DNA of 26,278 bases from Chloroflexota bacterium (GCA_005879655.1 VBJK01000094.1:1-26278), one strand, 5' to 3'; positions 1 to 7,721 are shown, counted from the first letter of the stretch. The notes: generated by a model not told the origin, from the sequence alone. Numbers and translations: made by a program.

Positions 1-1
1 T

Positions 2-1933
2 GACTATCAAAAGAAGTATGATATTGTTTCCGCACCGCAAATGAGTGGTATTCGTTCTCTCCTGCTCACTGATGGCCCCAATACTGCTTTGCCTGCTGAT
101 CAACAGCATGCTCTTGCGAATGTCACCAGTCAGCTCTTGCCCGATTATAGAGCATCCTTGGAACCTGTATTGAATAGTCTACAGAATGGTACTAGGCTAC
201 CCGCCAGCGCATATGATCGCCTCGACCAGAAATATACTGCGTTAAGTGCTGGCTGGAATGATGTTCAACAGAAGGCAACTGAAGTTACCCGCATTGTGTC
301 AGCTAATGGCTCATCCCAGGCCATCATCCTGACTATCGTGATCGCTTTTGCAAGCACCATTGTGCTGGTTATCACTATCGGGTACTTTGTCAACCTGACC
401 ATTACACGCCCGTTGCGCCAACTCGCGTCTCTTACCAGACGTATTGCCAAAGGTGAGACCAACGCACGTGCCGATATTAGTGGGCGCGACGAGATTTACA
501 TGGTTGCGACTTCCATGAATAGTATGTTGGATAATATCGTACGCCTTATTCAAGAGACGCAGTCGCAGCGCGATGTATTGCAGAGCCAAGTAGAGAAGTT
601 AGTAAGCGAAGTGAGTGGTATTGGTGATGGAGATTTGCGTGTGCAGGCAGAAGTTACATCTGACGCACTTGGTGTGCTGGCCGACTCCTTTAACTATATG
701 GTGGAAGAGCTGGGTAGCTTAGTCGTACGCGTCAAAGTGGTGGCCAATGAAGTCGATAGATCTACTAGCTCTACTCTTGACCGCATGACACAACTGGTGG
801 AAACGGAAGATACACAGCTTAAAGAAATTAGTGAGGCCATGACGGAGATCGACCGCATGTCGGCATGGAGCCGTCAGGTGGCCGAGCGCTCGCAGGTCCT
901 ACACAATGTGGCGCGTGATGCACGTGAAGATGCACACGTCGGTCGTGGAGCCGTCAAGCAAGCGGTCGAAGGGATGGGACGTATCAACGAGAACGTGCAA
1001 GCTACTGCTGATAAGGTACAAGCGCTTGGTGAGCACTCGCGCGAAATCAACGATATCGTTGAACTTATGTCCGCTATTGCTCATCAGACGAACCGTTTGG
1101 CGCTAGACGCTGCTATTCAAGCCGCAATGGCGGGTGAAAATGGTAAGGGCTTTGGAGCAGTTGCCGCTGATATTCGCCGTCTGGCCGAGCGAGCAAAAGA
1201 TCAGGCTGGTATCATCACCCGTATTGTGCGTAGTGTTCGTGAAGACATCAGTGCTGTGGCTCTTTCTATGCAAGACACGGAGCGTGAGACATCCAACGGG
1301 GCAAAACTGACGCAGGAAGCCGGTGAAGCTCTGGAATCGATCTTCTCCGCTGTCGAGCGTCAGGCGCACGAAATTGAAAATATTAACCAGGTAGCGACAC
1401 AACAGTTGCAATCCTCTAGCGCTGTTGTACGTATCATGCATAGTGTATCTGAGACCACGCAGCAGAGTAGCATCAGTACGCGTGATGCTTCTCAGAATAT
1501 GGAACGCCTTGCGCGTCTAGTGGAGCAGTTACACTCCTCGGTGGAAGCCTTTAAATTGCGTGAGGGTCATAACCTCTCTATTCCGTATAACAACGCTACT
1601 GATCGTTCACCGGAGGGCGATCCTGAAAATTCAATGAGCGTGAGTAACATGTTTCGTGCAGTGAGTGGAACCGCTCAGCCGATCCTACAGTCTGGTTTTG
1701 GTATGGATGCCAATATGTTGTTGCCTGATGCAAGGCAAGATCCTCGCTCATTCTATCCGATGCCAACGAACCAGCAAAATGGTAAAAATGAGAATTGGTC
1801 GGATTGGGCATCCTCGCCACAGGCTCCAAATGCTCCTTTGATGCCAGGTGCCAGTTGGCCAGACTGGAATATGCCAAAAGCAGAAGTTGACCAGTGGTTC
1901 GAGTCTCAGGCGAATAATCCCACCAAGCGTTAA
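2..1933 (+). CDS. Methyl-accepting chemotaxis-type receptor, 5'-truncated by window edge
   Basis: The reading frame is open from base 2, upstream of the first ATG at 41, so the gene starts outside the window; 643 residues are visible. In order they show the end of an extracytoplasmic region, one TM helix (about visible residues 106-131), a HAMP domain beginning TRPLRQLASLTRRIAKGE, a second HAMP-like unit (about 190-245), and a long helical signalling domain. The hairpin tip is recognisable (HQTNRLALDAAIQAAMAGE, about 361-379) but differs from the usual QTNxLALNAAxEAARAGE at several trimer-contact positions. A low-complexity C-tail rich in N, P, W and Q follows, with no obvious CheR-binding pentapeptide at the end. 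No che genes are nearby. Family assignment is firm. Coupling to a CheA is uncertain. The ligand is unknown. Confidence 0.9.
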   Translation, partial: DYQKKYDIVSAPQMSGIRSLLLTDGPNTALPADQQHALANVTSQLLPDYRASLEPVLNSLQNGTRLPASAYDRLDQKYTALSAGWNDVQQKATEVTRIVSANGSSQAIILTIVIAFASTIVLVITIGYFVNLTITRPLRQLASLTRRIAKGETNARADISGRDEIYMVATSMNSMLDNIVRLIQETQSQRDVLQSQVEKLVSEVSGIGDGDLRVQAEVTSDALGVLADSFNYMVEELGSLVVRVKVVANEVDRSTSSTLDRMTQLVETEDTQLKEISEAMTEIDRMSAWSRQVAERSQVLHNVARDAREDAHVGRGAVKQAVEGMGRINENVQATADKVQALGEHSREINDIVELMSAIAHQTNRLALDAAIQAAMAGENGKGFGAVAADIRRLAERAKDQAGIITRIVRSVREDISAVALSMQDTERETSNGAKLTQEAGEALESIFSAVERQAHEIENINQVATQQLQSSSAVVRIMHSVSETTQQSSISTRDASQNMERLARLVEQLHSSVEAFKLREGHNLSIPYNNATDRSPEGDPENSMSVSNMFRAVSGTAQPILQSGFGMDANMLLPDARQDPRSFYPMPTNQQNGKNENWSDWASSPQAPNAPLMPGASWPDWNMPKAEVDQWFESQANNPTKR

Positions 1934-1937
1934 ATGT

Positions 1938-2018
1938 GAGCAAGAAATGCTGGTGACAGGAGCGAGGAAAAATTGCCGAGCAATTTCTCTTCACTCCTGT
2001 CACCAGCATTTCTTGCTC
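1938..2018. repeat. Long perfect inverted repeat (25-bp arms)
   Basis: The arms at 1938-1962 and 1994-2018 are exact reverse complements (25 of 25). The 31-base centre contains a smaller imperfect stem (AAATTGC/GCAATTT). It starts 4 bases after the receptor stop and ends 7 bases before the stop of the convergent SpoU gene, filling almost the whole gap. It probably acts as a bidirectional terminator or RNA-stabilising hairpin, although no T-tract follows either arm. Confidence 0.85.
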
Positions 2019-2025
2019 TAAGTAT

Positions 2026-2853
2026 CTATTTAGCATAACGCTGGCGCACAGCCTCATATAAGATAATACCCGTTGCCATAGCGGCGTTGAGCGATTCTAC
2101 ACGGTTAGCGAGCGGAATGGTGATGGTCTGCGTTGCCAGTGCTCTGGCGTCGGGTGAGGGACCATGTGCTTCATTGCCAATGATCAGCGTAAAGGGTTGG
2201 CTTAAATTCTCCGCAAAATACATAAGGGGGCTGTTTGCTTCCGCCAGCAGGATCTTGCTAGGACTATGTGCCATCACTCGCTCTGCAATAGTTGTCCATG
2301 CAACATCCGTCGCAATCGGCAAAGCAAGGTGTGCTCCAGCGGCAGCACGTACAACCTTGGGATTAAAGCAATCGACGCAGTCAGGGGTGAGCAGTACCAT
2401 TGCCACGTCGGCAGCAAGCGCGGTACGCAGAATCGTACCCATGTTCCCTGGATCGGCTAGGTTATCGAGGATGAGGAGGGCTGGCCGTTCTGCCGTAGTG
2501 CGGCGAGCCTGGACCAGTTCTGCTTGAAATGCTGTCAATGGCAAAACACTGACCACTCCTTGCGCTGTCTGTACATCTGAGATCGCCGTCAGTACTTGTT
2601 CACTGATGGCTATAAGCTGAGAATCAGCCAGCTCCTGCGGCAGGCGATCCAGCAAGAGCTGACCTTTGGCTGTACGCCTGAGTAGCTCTGGTTGATAATA
2701 CACTTCGTGCGGCACAATGTGGGCATCGAGCAGTGCCTCCAGTAGCAGGGGACCTTCTATCAAAAAGAAACCGCTCTTTTTTCTCCCACGCGTTGTATGT
2801 AAGCGCTGTAGTTTGCTAATCCGTGGATTATCTGGACTGGTTATGAGCGTCAT
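2026..2853 (-). CDS. SpoU/TrmH-family rRNA 2'-O-ribose methyltransferase
   Basis: This 275-residue protein is a SAM-dependent RNA ribose 2'-O-methyltransferase of the SpoU (SPOUT) class. All three family motifs are visible: NLADPGNMGTILRTA (motif 1, about 130-144), IIGNEAHGPS (motif 2, about 224-233) and IPLANRVESLNAAMATGI (motif 3, near the C-terminus), which together make the trefoil-knot SAM site. The N-terminus (SPDNPRISKLQRLHTTRGRKKSGFFLIEG) matches the RNA-binding substrate domain of the RlmB/TsnR-like group. The ATG at 2853 is preceded by TAGGTGA at a plausible spacing. It lies downstream of rpmI and rplT on the same strand, a common arrangement for this methyltransferase. The exact rRNA nucleotide modified cannot be told from sequence. 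Confidence 0.92.
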   Translation of the reverse strand: MTLITSPDNPRISKLQRLHTTRGRKKSGFFLIEGPLLLEALLDAHIVPHEVYYQPELLRRTAKGQLLLDRLPQELADSQLIAISEQVLTAISDVQTAQGVVSVLPLTAFQAELVQARRTTAERPALLILDNLADPGNMGTILRTALAADVAMVLLTPDCVDCFNPKVVRAAAGAHLALPIATDVAWTTIAERVMAHSPSKILLAEANSPLMYFAENLSQPFTLIIGNEAHGPSPDARALATQTITIPLANRVESLNAAMATGIILYEAVRQRYAK

Positions 2854-2863
2854 TACTTCACCT

Positions 2864-2926
2864 AAACATAGATAAATGTGCGATTTATTGTTACAAGCAC
2901 AATAAATCGCACATTTATCTATGTTT
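2864..2926. repeat. Long perfect inverted repeat (28-bp arms) between rplT and SpoU gene
   Basis: The arms at 2864-2891 and 2899-2926 are exact reverse complements (28 of 28) around a 7-base loop. On the minus strand it begins 2 bases after the rplT stop and ends just before the Shine-Dalgarno sequence of the SpoU gene. The arms are AT-rich and no T-tract follows, so a processing or attenuation hairpin is as likely as a simple terminator. It has no obvious similarity to the repeat at 1938-2018. Confidence 0.85.
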
Positions 2927-2928
2927 TG

Positions 2929-3288
2929 CTATTCTGCTACAGCTGCCAATGCAGACTGGACCAGAGCACTAAATGCAGGCATATCGTTGACGGCCAGCTC
3001 TGCGAGGATCTTGCGATCAATATCGATATTTGCGCTGTGCAATGCATGTATCAGGGTACTGTATGATACGCCATGCATGCGAGCAGCGGCATTGATACGT
3101 GTGATCCACAGGCGGCGCATATCGCGTTTGCGGTTGCGGCGATCGCGATACATATAGGCCATCGAGCGCATCACCGATTCATGCGCTGGCCGGAAGAGTT
3201 TACGACGTGTTCCACGATGGCCTTCTGCCATCTGTAATACTTTTTTATGCTTCTTATGCGCGGGTACGCCACGTTTTACTCTTGGCAT
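2929..3288 (-). CDS. rplT: 50S ribosomal protein L20
   Basis: The 119-residue product has the standard L20 length and opens with the diagnostic MPRVKRGVPAHKKHKKVL. It continues with the basic RNA-binding stretch (GHRGTRRKLFRPAHESVMRS, about 24-43) and the conserved RLWITRINAAAR segment. It binds 23S rRNA early in 50S assembly and in many bacteria also represses its own operon. It follows rpmI by 34 bases on the minus strand, which supports an rpmI-rplT operon. Identity is secure. Confidence 0.97.
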   Translation of the reverse strand: MPRVKRGVPAHKKHKKVLQMAEGHRGTRRKLFRPAHESVMRSMAYMYRDRRNRKRDMRRLWITRINAAARMHGVSYSTLIHALHSANIDIDRKILAELAVNDMPAFSALVQSALAAVAE

Positions 3289-3322
3289 AGTTCTTTGCTA
3301 TCCTCCATCAGTCTCATACAAA

Positions 3323-3526
3323 CTAAAAGGCATATGGCAATAAGCGCTTCAGACGGCGTGTATCTGCCGTAGCGAGCTGAAAATTCTTGTCAGCAGCGCG
3401 AATTGCTTCGGATGATTTGTGGCGGCGCAGGTGGCTGATAGCCACTTTGCGGCGCATGAACTTGCCAGATGCGGTAACTTTTACCCGCTTAGCCATGGCC
3501 TTGTGCGTTTTTAGTTTCTGCTTCAT
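3323..3526 (-). CDS. rpmI: 50S ribosomal protein L35
   Basis: The 67-residue, very basic product has the L35 signature KLKTHKAMAKRVKVTASGK at the N-terminus, the central HLRRHKS segment and the conserved ending RRLKRLLPYA. It is a structural component of the large subunit. The ATG at 3526 follows a purine-rich stretch (GAAAGAAAGAAAGAGAT) rather than a canonical Shine-Dalgarno. infC, the usual upstream neighbour, is not found in the adjoining 440 bases, so the operon here starts with rpmI. Confidence 0.96.
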   Translation of the reverse strand: MKQKLKTHKAMAKRVKVTASGKFMRRKVAISHLRRHKSSEAIRAADKNFQLATADTRRLKRLLPYAF

Positions 3527-3726
3527 AATCTCTTTCTTTCTTTCTATTCTTGGCGGGGTTAATCTTTCTAGCCATGTGCATGCGACTACTGTGTGTTTGA
3601 GTGCAGGGCACGCAAGTATGGCAGAGGTGGCAGTACAGTCAGTGATTGAAACTCTTCAATCTCACCTTACTCTATCAAAGGCGCAGAGAAGCCTTTTTCA
3701 AGAGTAACCCCGTTGTTCGCGCGATG
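3527..3726 (-). other. Long 5' leader of rpmI-rplT
   Basis: About 190 bases separate the inferred transcription start (near 3720) from the rpmI ATG, with no convincing gene inside. On the minus strand it holds a hairpin near 3676-3697 (AAAGGC/GCCTTT) and a 28-codon frame overlapping rpmI that resembles nothing I know. A long leader ahead of L35/L20 fits autogenous control by L20, but I cannot verify an L20-binding pseudoknot. Confidence 0.4.
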
Positions 3727-3755
3727 ATTATAGCATAACCAATGGTTGTGTGCAA
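3727..3755 (-). promoter_or_regulatory. Promoter for rpmI-rplT (extended -10)
   Basis: On the minus strand a perfect TATAAT (3727-3732) is preceded by TGC, an extended -10, with a weak -35 TTGCAC (3750-3755) 17 bases upstream. It points at rpmI, and no other gene start fits. Confidence 0.6.
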
Positions 3756-3881
3756 CTTTTTTTCTGTGCTTCTGTGCTTTGCCTGTTTGCTTGATCATAA
3801 AGTCAGCAGTGGCTATACCTTTCTTCGCCTCTCAAGGGAGAGCAAGTCATTTGCAATCAGCTTCACACAAGCACAAAGGGA

Positions 3882-3905
3882 GGCCGGTCCGCATAGGGAC
3901 CGGCC
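3882..3905 (-). terminator. Hairpin terminator downstream of the Pro/Lys repeat gene
   Basis: A perfect 9-bp GC-rich stem GGCCGGTCC/GGACCGGCC with a 6-base loop lies 61 bases beyond the stop of the minus-strand gene at 3967. It is followed on that strand by TCCCTTTG, a weak T-tract. The rest of 3756-3966 contains no gene I can support. Confidence 0.5.
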
Positions 3906-3966
3906 AAATAAGTATTATCCCTTTCCAGTATCCACTTCACATCGCCTGATCAAAGCTCAAATAGGA

Positions 3967-4590
3967 CTATTTAGAAATCTTTTGTACAGGTTGAGACTTA
4001 GGATGAGTCTGTGTAGGCTTGGGATCTATCTGTGCGGATTTAGGCTCAGCCTGTGCGGGATGAGACTTAGGATCAGTCTGTGCAGGCTTGGGATCAGTCT
4101 TTACGGGATGAGACTTAGGATGAGTCTGCGCAGGCTTGGGATCTATCTGTACAGGCTTGGGATCAGTCTTTACGGGATGAGACTTAGGATGAGTCTGTGT
4201 AGGCTTGGGATCTATCTGTACAGACTTAGGCTCAGTCTGTGCGGGATGAGACTTAGGATCAGTCTGTACAGGCTTGGGATCAGCCTTTACGGGATGAGAC
4301 TTAAGATTAGTCTGTGCAGACTTGGGATTAGTCTGTGCGGATTTAGGATTAGTCTTTACGGGATGAGACTTAGCAGTTGTCTTTAGGTGATGAGGCTTAG
4401 TCTCTCTTGACTTAGTAGCCTCAACTGGTTTTGTCATAGCGTCCTGAATAAATGTAAATGGGATAGTGGCGGCATGCGCGTCGGTGAAACTCGGCACGAA
4501 GAGTAAGCTAGCAAGCGCCACGCCTGCAATGAGGTAACGTGGCTTAGAAACTGTTTTACTGAATACTTGATTGATACGTGACAAAATCAT
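3967..4590 (-). CDS. Secreted Pro/Lys/Gln/His-rich tandem-repeat protein
   Basis: The 207-residue product begins with a basic N-region and a hydrophobic segment (YLIAGVALASLLFVPSF, about 19-35) ending at an AxA-like site (DAHAAT), consistent with a signal peptide or N-terminal anchor. From about residue 70 to the end it consists of PK-headed 7-residue units (PKPVQID, PKPTQTH) and 9-residue units (PKSHPVKTD, PKSHPAQTE), giving a highly basic, extended, polyproline-like chain. Such chains commonly span or bind cell-wall polymers; that is inference, and no catalytic domain is present. The ATG at 4590 has a purine-rich GGAAAGAAGAG upstream. It stands as a single-gene unit. The function is not recognised. 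Confidence 0.75.
   Translation of the reverse strand: MILSRINQVFSKTVSKPRYLIAGVALASLLFVPSFTDAHAATIPFTFIQDAMTKPVEATKSRETKPHHLKTTAKSHPVKTNPKSAQTNPKSAQTNLKSHPVKADPKPVQTDPKSHPAQTEPKSVQIDPKPTQTHPKSHPVKTDPKPVQIDPKPAQTHPKSHPVKTDPKPAQTDPKSHPAQAEPKSAQIDPKPTQTHPKSQPVQKISK
4057..4367. repeat. Hierarchical in-frame tandem repeat, 48/69-bp periods
   Basis: On the plus strand the marker GGGATGAG recurs at 4057, 4105, 4174, 4243, 4291 and 4360, spacings of 48, 69, 69, 48 and 69 bases. All are multiples of three (16 or 23 codons), built from 21-bp and 27-bp subunits, so gain or loss of a unit keeps the frame of the encoded protein. Confidence 0.85.
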
Positions 4591-4664
4591 AGTGAAACTC
4601 TTCTTTCCAAATTAAGATGCGGGACTTTTCATGATCCTGGCGAGAAACACAGTAAGAGCAGGAT

Positions 4665-4701
4665 GGGAAAAAGATCTCTACCCTTCTAGAAGCGGGTAGA
4701 G
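4665..4701 (-). terminator. Intrinsic terminator of the glycosyltransferase-like gene
   Basis: An 8-bp stem CTCTACCC/GGGTAGAG (4676-4683 and 4694-4701) has the self-complementary TTCTAGAA in its loop. It is followed on the minus strand by ATCTTTTT. It lies about 140 bases downstream of the stop at 4839. Confidence 0.65.
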
Positions 4702-4838
4702 AAAAGAGCAGAGCATTTTCCTGTCAGGCTCATAGCTCACCAAGAGCGCGAAACTGCCCAGTAGTGGACTGACACTATATAGTGTTGTCTTGGTCACTAA
4801 TGATAGCCATCGGCATGATTTGCCCGAATATTAACTCA

Positions 4839-6065
4839 TCAATAGCGCTGAGGGCGTGGTGGTCGCGACAGCCATGGCGGACGCGAAAACTCGCTCAATC
4901 GGCTCCAGCGACCGCGCGATGGCTTCTCGTTGGCCTGCGCCATTTGCGCTATTTGCCAGGTAGCGCTAAAGAAGAGTAGCCATCCCCAGATCAGAAAAGG
5001 TAACAGTACCGCAACTAGGCCCTGTCCCGCCCACGAAGCATGCCAGAGGTCGCAATAGTAACTGAACAATGCAGCGACCTGTAAGAGCACTGTGAGCCGA
5101 AATGTGTGTTTATTACGTGTGCAGAGCGCCAGGGTCAGCGGTAGAATCGTGTACCAGGGGCAATAGATTGGTGTCAGCAGCAATAATAAGAGACAGACCC
5201 AACAACTACATAAGAGTGTCAGTTCCAGGTTATTAATAAACCAGAGGCTAAAAAGCAGGAAAAGTCCTACCAGCACAAGCATGCATGTGGACCAGTGTTG
5301 CGGCACTATCAACCAGAGCATAAATGGTGACAACGGGAGCAGCCGAGGAAGAGCAAGCATGGCCGCATCTAGCGAAGCAAGCGCATTGTGTGGTATAAAT
5401 GTCGTCTCCAGACTAGCCATGAAGCCAGAGATACCCCAGGCTTGCCAGTACGGCCCATATGCCACGAGCAACAAAAACAGCGCCGTAATGACCATGCTCA
5501 ACCACAAGCGTCGCGGATCGTGGGTATGGCCGTAGTGTGCTCTTTTCACGATCAAACGCAAGAACAGTGGTAAGATCAGCAAACAGAATGGATTGATCAA
5601 TGCAGCTAATACAATGAATATCCAGGCCGCTAAAAGCGCGTCACGCTGTAAGAAGAGGAGCGTGAGCAGTATAAAGAAAACAGTGATCAGCTCTGTATGT
5701 ATGTACGTAATTCCTATCAACAGCACCACTGGGTTCCAGGCATAAAGTACCGTGCCTGCGATCCTTCTCTGTAACCTGATTTTTGGTAAGATGGACCAGA
5801 GTAATAAGGCGTTGGCTACGTGTGTAAGTAGAGCCAACCAGCGCAAGCCAGCCAGCGTCAGTGCGGCATTACCACCTGTACACGCCATAATGATATGACT
5901 GATATCAAGCCATATAGGACCGTACCTTCCCGAAAGAAACACATCCTGTGACGTGACTTCTGTCGCACCGGGAAGACAGAGTATAATGAGTCCAAAACAG
6001 AGTGTAAATGCTACAATAAGGACAAGAATAGTACAGTTCTTCTTGGAAGATAGGCGCTGCTGCAT
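4839..6065 (-). CDS. Polytopic membrane protein, probable GT-C/GT87-like (DUF2029-type) glycosyltransferase
   Basis: With the ATG at 6065 the product is 408 residues and contains roughly ten hydrophobic helices. That start has GGAG 5 bases upstream and is preferred to the TTG at 6116, which would add 17 poorly hydrophobic residues. Features typical of integral-membrane polyprenyl-phosphate sugar transferases are visible: an early YGPIW loop, LYAWNPVVLL about a quarter of the way in, a nearby acidic/His loop (YIHTELI), and a late PWYTILPLTLAL segment. The C-terminus is a short Arg/Pro-rich tail (SRPPWLSRPPRPQRY) that is probably cytoplasmic. Sugar donor and acceptor cannot be told. Membrane topology is sure; the glycosyltransferase assignment is moderate. 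Confidence 0.65.
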   Translation of the reverse strand: MQQRLSSKKNCTILVLIVAFTLCFGLIILCLPGATEVTSQDVFLSGRYGPIWLDISHIIMACTGGNAALTLAGLRWLALLTHVANALLLWSILPKIRLQRRIAGTVLYAWNPVVLLIGITYIHTELITVFFILLTLLFLQRDALLAAWIFIVLAALINPFCLLILPLFLRLIVKRAHYGHTHDPRRLWLSMVITALFLLLVAYGPYWQAWGISGFMASLETTFIPHNALASLDAAMLALPRLLPLSPFMLWLIVPQHWSTCMLVLVGLFLLFSLWFINNLELTLLCSCWVCLLLLLLTPIYCPWYTILPLTLALCTRNKHTFRLTVLLQVAALFSYYCDLWHASWAGQGLVAVLLPFLIWGWLLFFSATWQIAQMAQANEKPSRGRWSRLSEFSRPPWLSRPPRPQRY

Positions 6066-6242
6066 GACTACTCCATCAGCCGAATGTATAGTGGGAAGAC
6101 ATCCATTACCGGGCAAGTGACCGTTTATCAGAAAAAACGTAATACCAGCATGACTTCTGCCACAATCTGACCCATTTTCTTCCGCATTTGCCGCGTATAG
6201 AAAGAATAGAAATATGAAAGTAGTAGTATGCCTTGGCTTCTA

Positions 6243-6271
6243 TTGTCAGAGATGTTGAACAATGCTATAAT
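6243..6271 (+). promoter_or_regulatory. Promoter of rpsF-ssb-rpsR
   Basis: TTGTCA (6243-6248), a 17-base spacer and TATAAT (6266-6271) with an extended -10 TGC make an almost consensus sigma-70-type promoter, about 85 bases upstream of the rpsF start. Confidence 0.75.
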
Positions 6272-6355
6272 AGCCTGGATTTGACGTTCCACTACCCTGG
6301 CAGGACACAGGAAAGTAACTGACCAGGTGTGTACCCAAAGAAAGGAGGTGGCTTC

Positions 6356-6835
6356 GTGAGGAAAGATTATGAACTTGGTCTAATCTTCAACCCCGAAGTC
6401 AGCGAAGACGAGACGCGTGCTTTGTTAGGTCGTCTCGAACAGATTGTCGCCACTGATGGCGGCCAGATTGTCAAAATGAATCAGTGGGGCAAGAAACGTT
6501 TGGCATACCCCATTGAGCATCAACGCGATGGCTTATACGTGTTCATGGACATAATTCTGACACCTGAGACCGTAGCTGAGATCGAACGCACCCTAAAGGT
6601 TTCGGAAGTGGTTCTGCGCCACTTGATGAAGCGACGCGACCCCAAATTTGCCCAGAAGGAGCGCGAGCTGCGCGAGACGCGTGCCGCTGCTAGTGCCAAT
6701 GCACCGGCAGAGGAGCCAAGCGCAGAGCCAGCACCAGAGTCGTTAGCTTCTGTTGCAGAAGCGGAGGAATTTATTCTCTCCGAAGAGGAAATGGCAGATG
6801 TTCCACCTGCCATCGAGGAATCAATCGAAGCGTAG
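6356..6835 (+). CDS. rpsF: 30S ribosomal protein S6 with acidic C-terminal extension
   Basis: S6 binds S18 and 16S rRNA on the platform of the small subunit. The S6 fold is recognisable (RKDYELGLIFNPEVSEDE at the start, GQIVKMNQWGKKRLAYPI, RTLKVSEVVLRHLMKR). The GTG at 6356 is chosen because a perfect AAAGGAGGTG (6341-6350) lies 5 bases upstream and because it places VRKDYE where S6 proteins begin. A longer frame from 6329 would put the ribosome-binding site inside the gene. The product has 159 residues, about 60 more than a minimal S6; the extra is an Ala/Glu/Pro-rich, strongly acidic tail. First gene of an rpsF-ssb-rpsR operon. Confidence 0.96.
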   Translation: MRKDYELGLIFNPEVSEDETRALLGRLEQIVATDGGQIVKMNQWGKKRLAYPIEHQRDGLYVFMDIILTPETVAEIERTLKVSEVVLRHLMKRRDPKFAQKERELRETRAAASANAPAEEPSAEPAPESLASVAEAEEFILSEEEMADVPPAIEESIEA

Positions 6836-6914
6836 TTTATGATGTTTGGGTGCGATCGTCCAATTTTTTCAATAAAGAGCCGGGGCTAATTATCGTATTG
6901 AAAGGATTTGGGTC

Positions 6915-7331
6915 ATGAATAAAATTATGTTGATCGGGAACCTGGGTAGAGACCCCGAAATGAGTTATACACCCAATGGTGTGCCTGTGACGAAGTTTTC
7001 TCTTGCTGTCAATCGCCGCTTAGGTTCAGCGTCCTCAACGAGCGAACGACAAGAGGAGACCGATTGGTTCAACATTGTGGCTTGGCGAGGGCTTGCTGAA
7101 ACGTGTAATACGTATCTGCGTAAGGGATCGAAGGTCTTTATTGAGGGTCGTTTGGCTGTACGTCGCTATACTGATAAAAGCGGTATCGAGCGTACCGCAC
7201 TGGATGTGATCGCCAGTGAGATGGAGATGCTGACTCCAAAAGAGCGACAGGCGACACCGGCAGCAGGCGAGAGTGACTTTCTTAATATAGAAGGCGATAT
7301 CCCCGGAGATTTGGACGAGCACCCCTTCTGA
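6915..7331 (+). CDS. ssb: Single-stranded DNA-binding protein
   Basis: The 138-residue product opens with MNKIMLIGNLGRDPEMSYTP, the classic SSB start, and continues through the OB fold (FSLAVNRR, TDWFNIVAWRGLAETC, LRKGSKVFIEGRL) to about residue 107. The short linker ends in an acidic tip, DLDEHPF, equivalent to the DDDIPF tail that recruits partner proteins, with the terminal PF kept. It binds ssDNA during replication, recombination and repair. AAAGGA lies about 10 bases before the ATG. The position between rpsF and rpsR is the usual one. Confidence 0.97.
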   Translation: MNKIMLIGNLGRDPEMSYTPNGVPVTKFSLAVNRRLGSASSTSERQEETDWFNIVAWRGLAETCNTYLRKGSKVFIEGRLAVRRYTDKSGIERTALDVIASEMEMLTPKERQATPAAGESDFLNIEGDIPGDLDEHPF

Positions 7332-7349
7332 GCATGAAGGAGAAATTCT

Positions 7350-7646
7350 ATGCAAAAGCGTGGTGATTCGACATCAGGTTCTGCACGTCCAAAGCGTGAA
7401 TCTGGGCGTGGAGAGCGTTCTGCACGTCGTAAGATTTGTCAGTTTTGTCACGACCACGTACGTGATATTGACTATAAAGATGCAGATCGCTTTAGAAAAC
7501 GTTACATCTCGGATCGTGGTAAAATTGAACCTCGCCGTAAAACCGGTACCTGCGCCAAGCATCAGCGCGGCTTGAGTGCTGCGATTAAGCAGGCTCGTTT
7601 TATGGCTTTGCTCCCCTACACTGCGGAACATATGCGCGGGATGTAG
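7350..7646 (+). CDS. rpsR: 30S ribosomal protein S18, zinc-binding form
   Basis: The 98-residue product has an approximately 25-residue basic, disordered N-extension followed by the S18 core ([46 protein letters not shown]). C30, C33, C68 and H71 form a likely CxxC...CxxH zinc site, so this is the metal-containing (C+) version. S18 pairs with S6 on the 30S platform. AAGGAG precedes the ATG at 7350, 18 bases after the ssb stop. rplI, often next in this operon, is absent here. Confidence 0.96.
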   Translation: MQKRGDSTSGSARPKRESGRGERSARRKICQFCHDHVRDIDYKDADRFRKRYISDRGKIEPRRKTGTCAKHQRGLSAAIKQARFMALLPYTAEHMRGM

Positions 7647-7660
7647 GATGAAGATGGCCA

Positions 7661-7697
7661 TGGGTGCGTAACATATTGCGCACCCACGGCTCGTTTT
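7661..7697 (+). terminator. Terminator after rpsR
   Basis: An 8-bp stem TGGGTGCG/CGCACCCA (7661-7668 and 7679-7686) is followed by CGGCTCGTTTTCT. An outer stem GAAGATG/CATCTTC (7650-7656 and 7703-7709) encloses it and ends just before the AGGAGG of the next gene, so the structure could also influence that gene's translation. Confidence 0.55.
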
Positions 7698-7721
7698 CTG
7701 CTCATCTTCGAGGAGGTTTCA

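Noticed and set aside
3742..4386. A 214-codon plus-strand frame with LYRLRLRMSLCRLG-type repeats
   Set aside because: It is the antisense shadow of the Pro/Lys repeat gene. The minus-strand product has a signal peptide and sensible composition; this one is an artefact of the periodic DNA.
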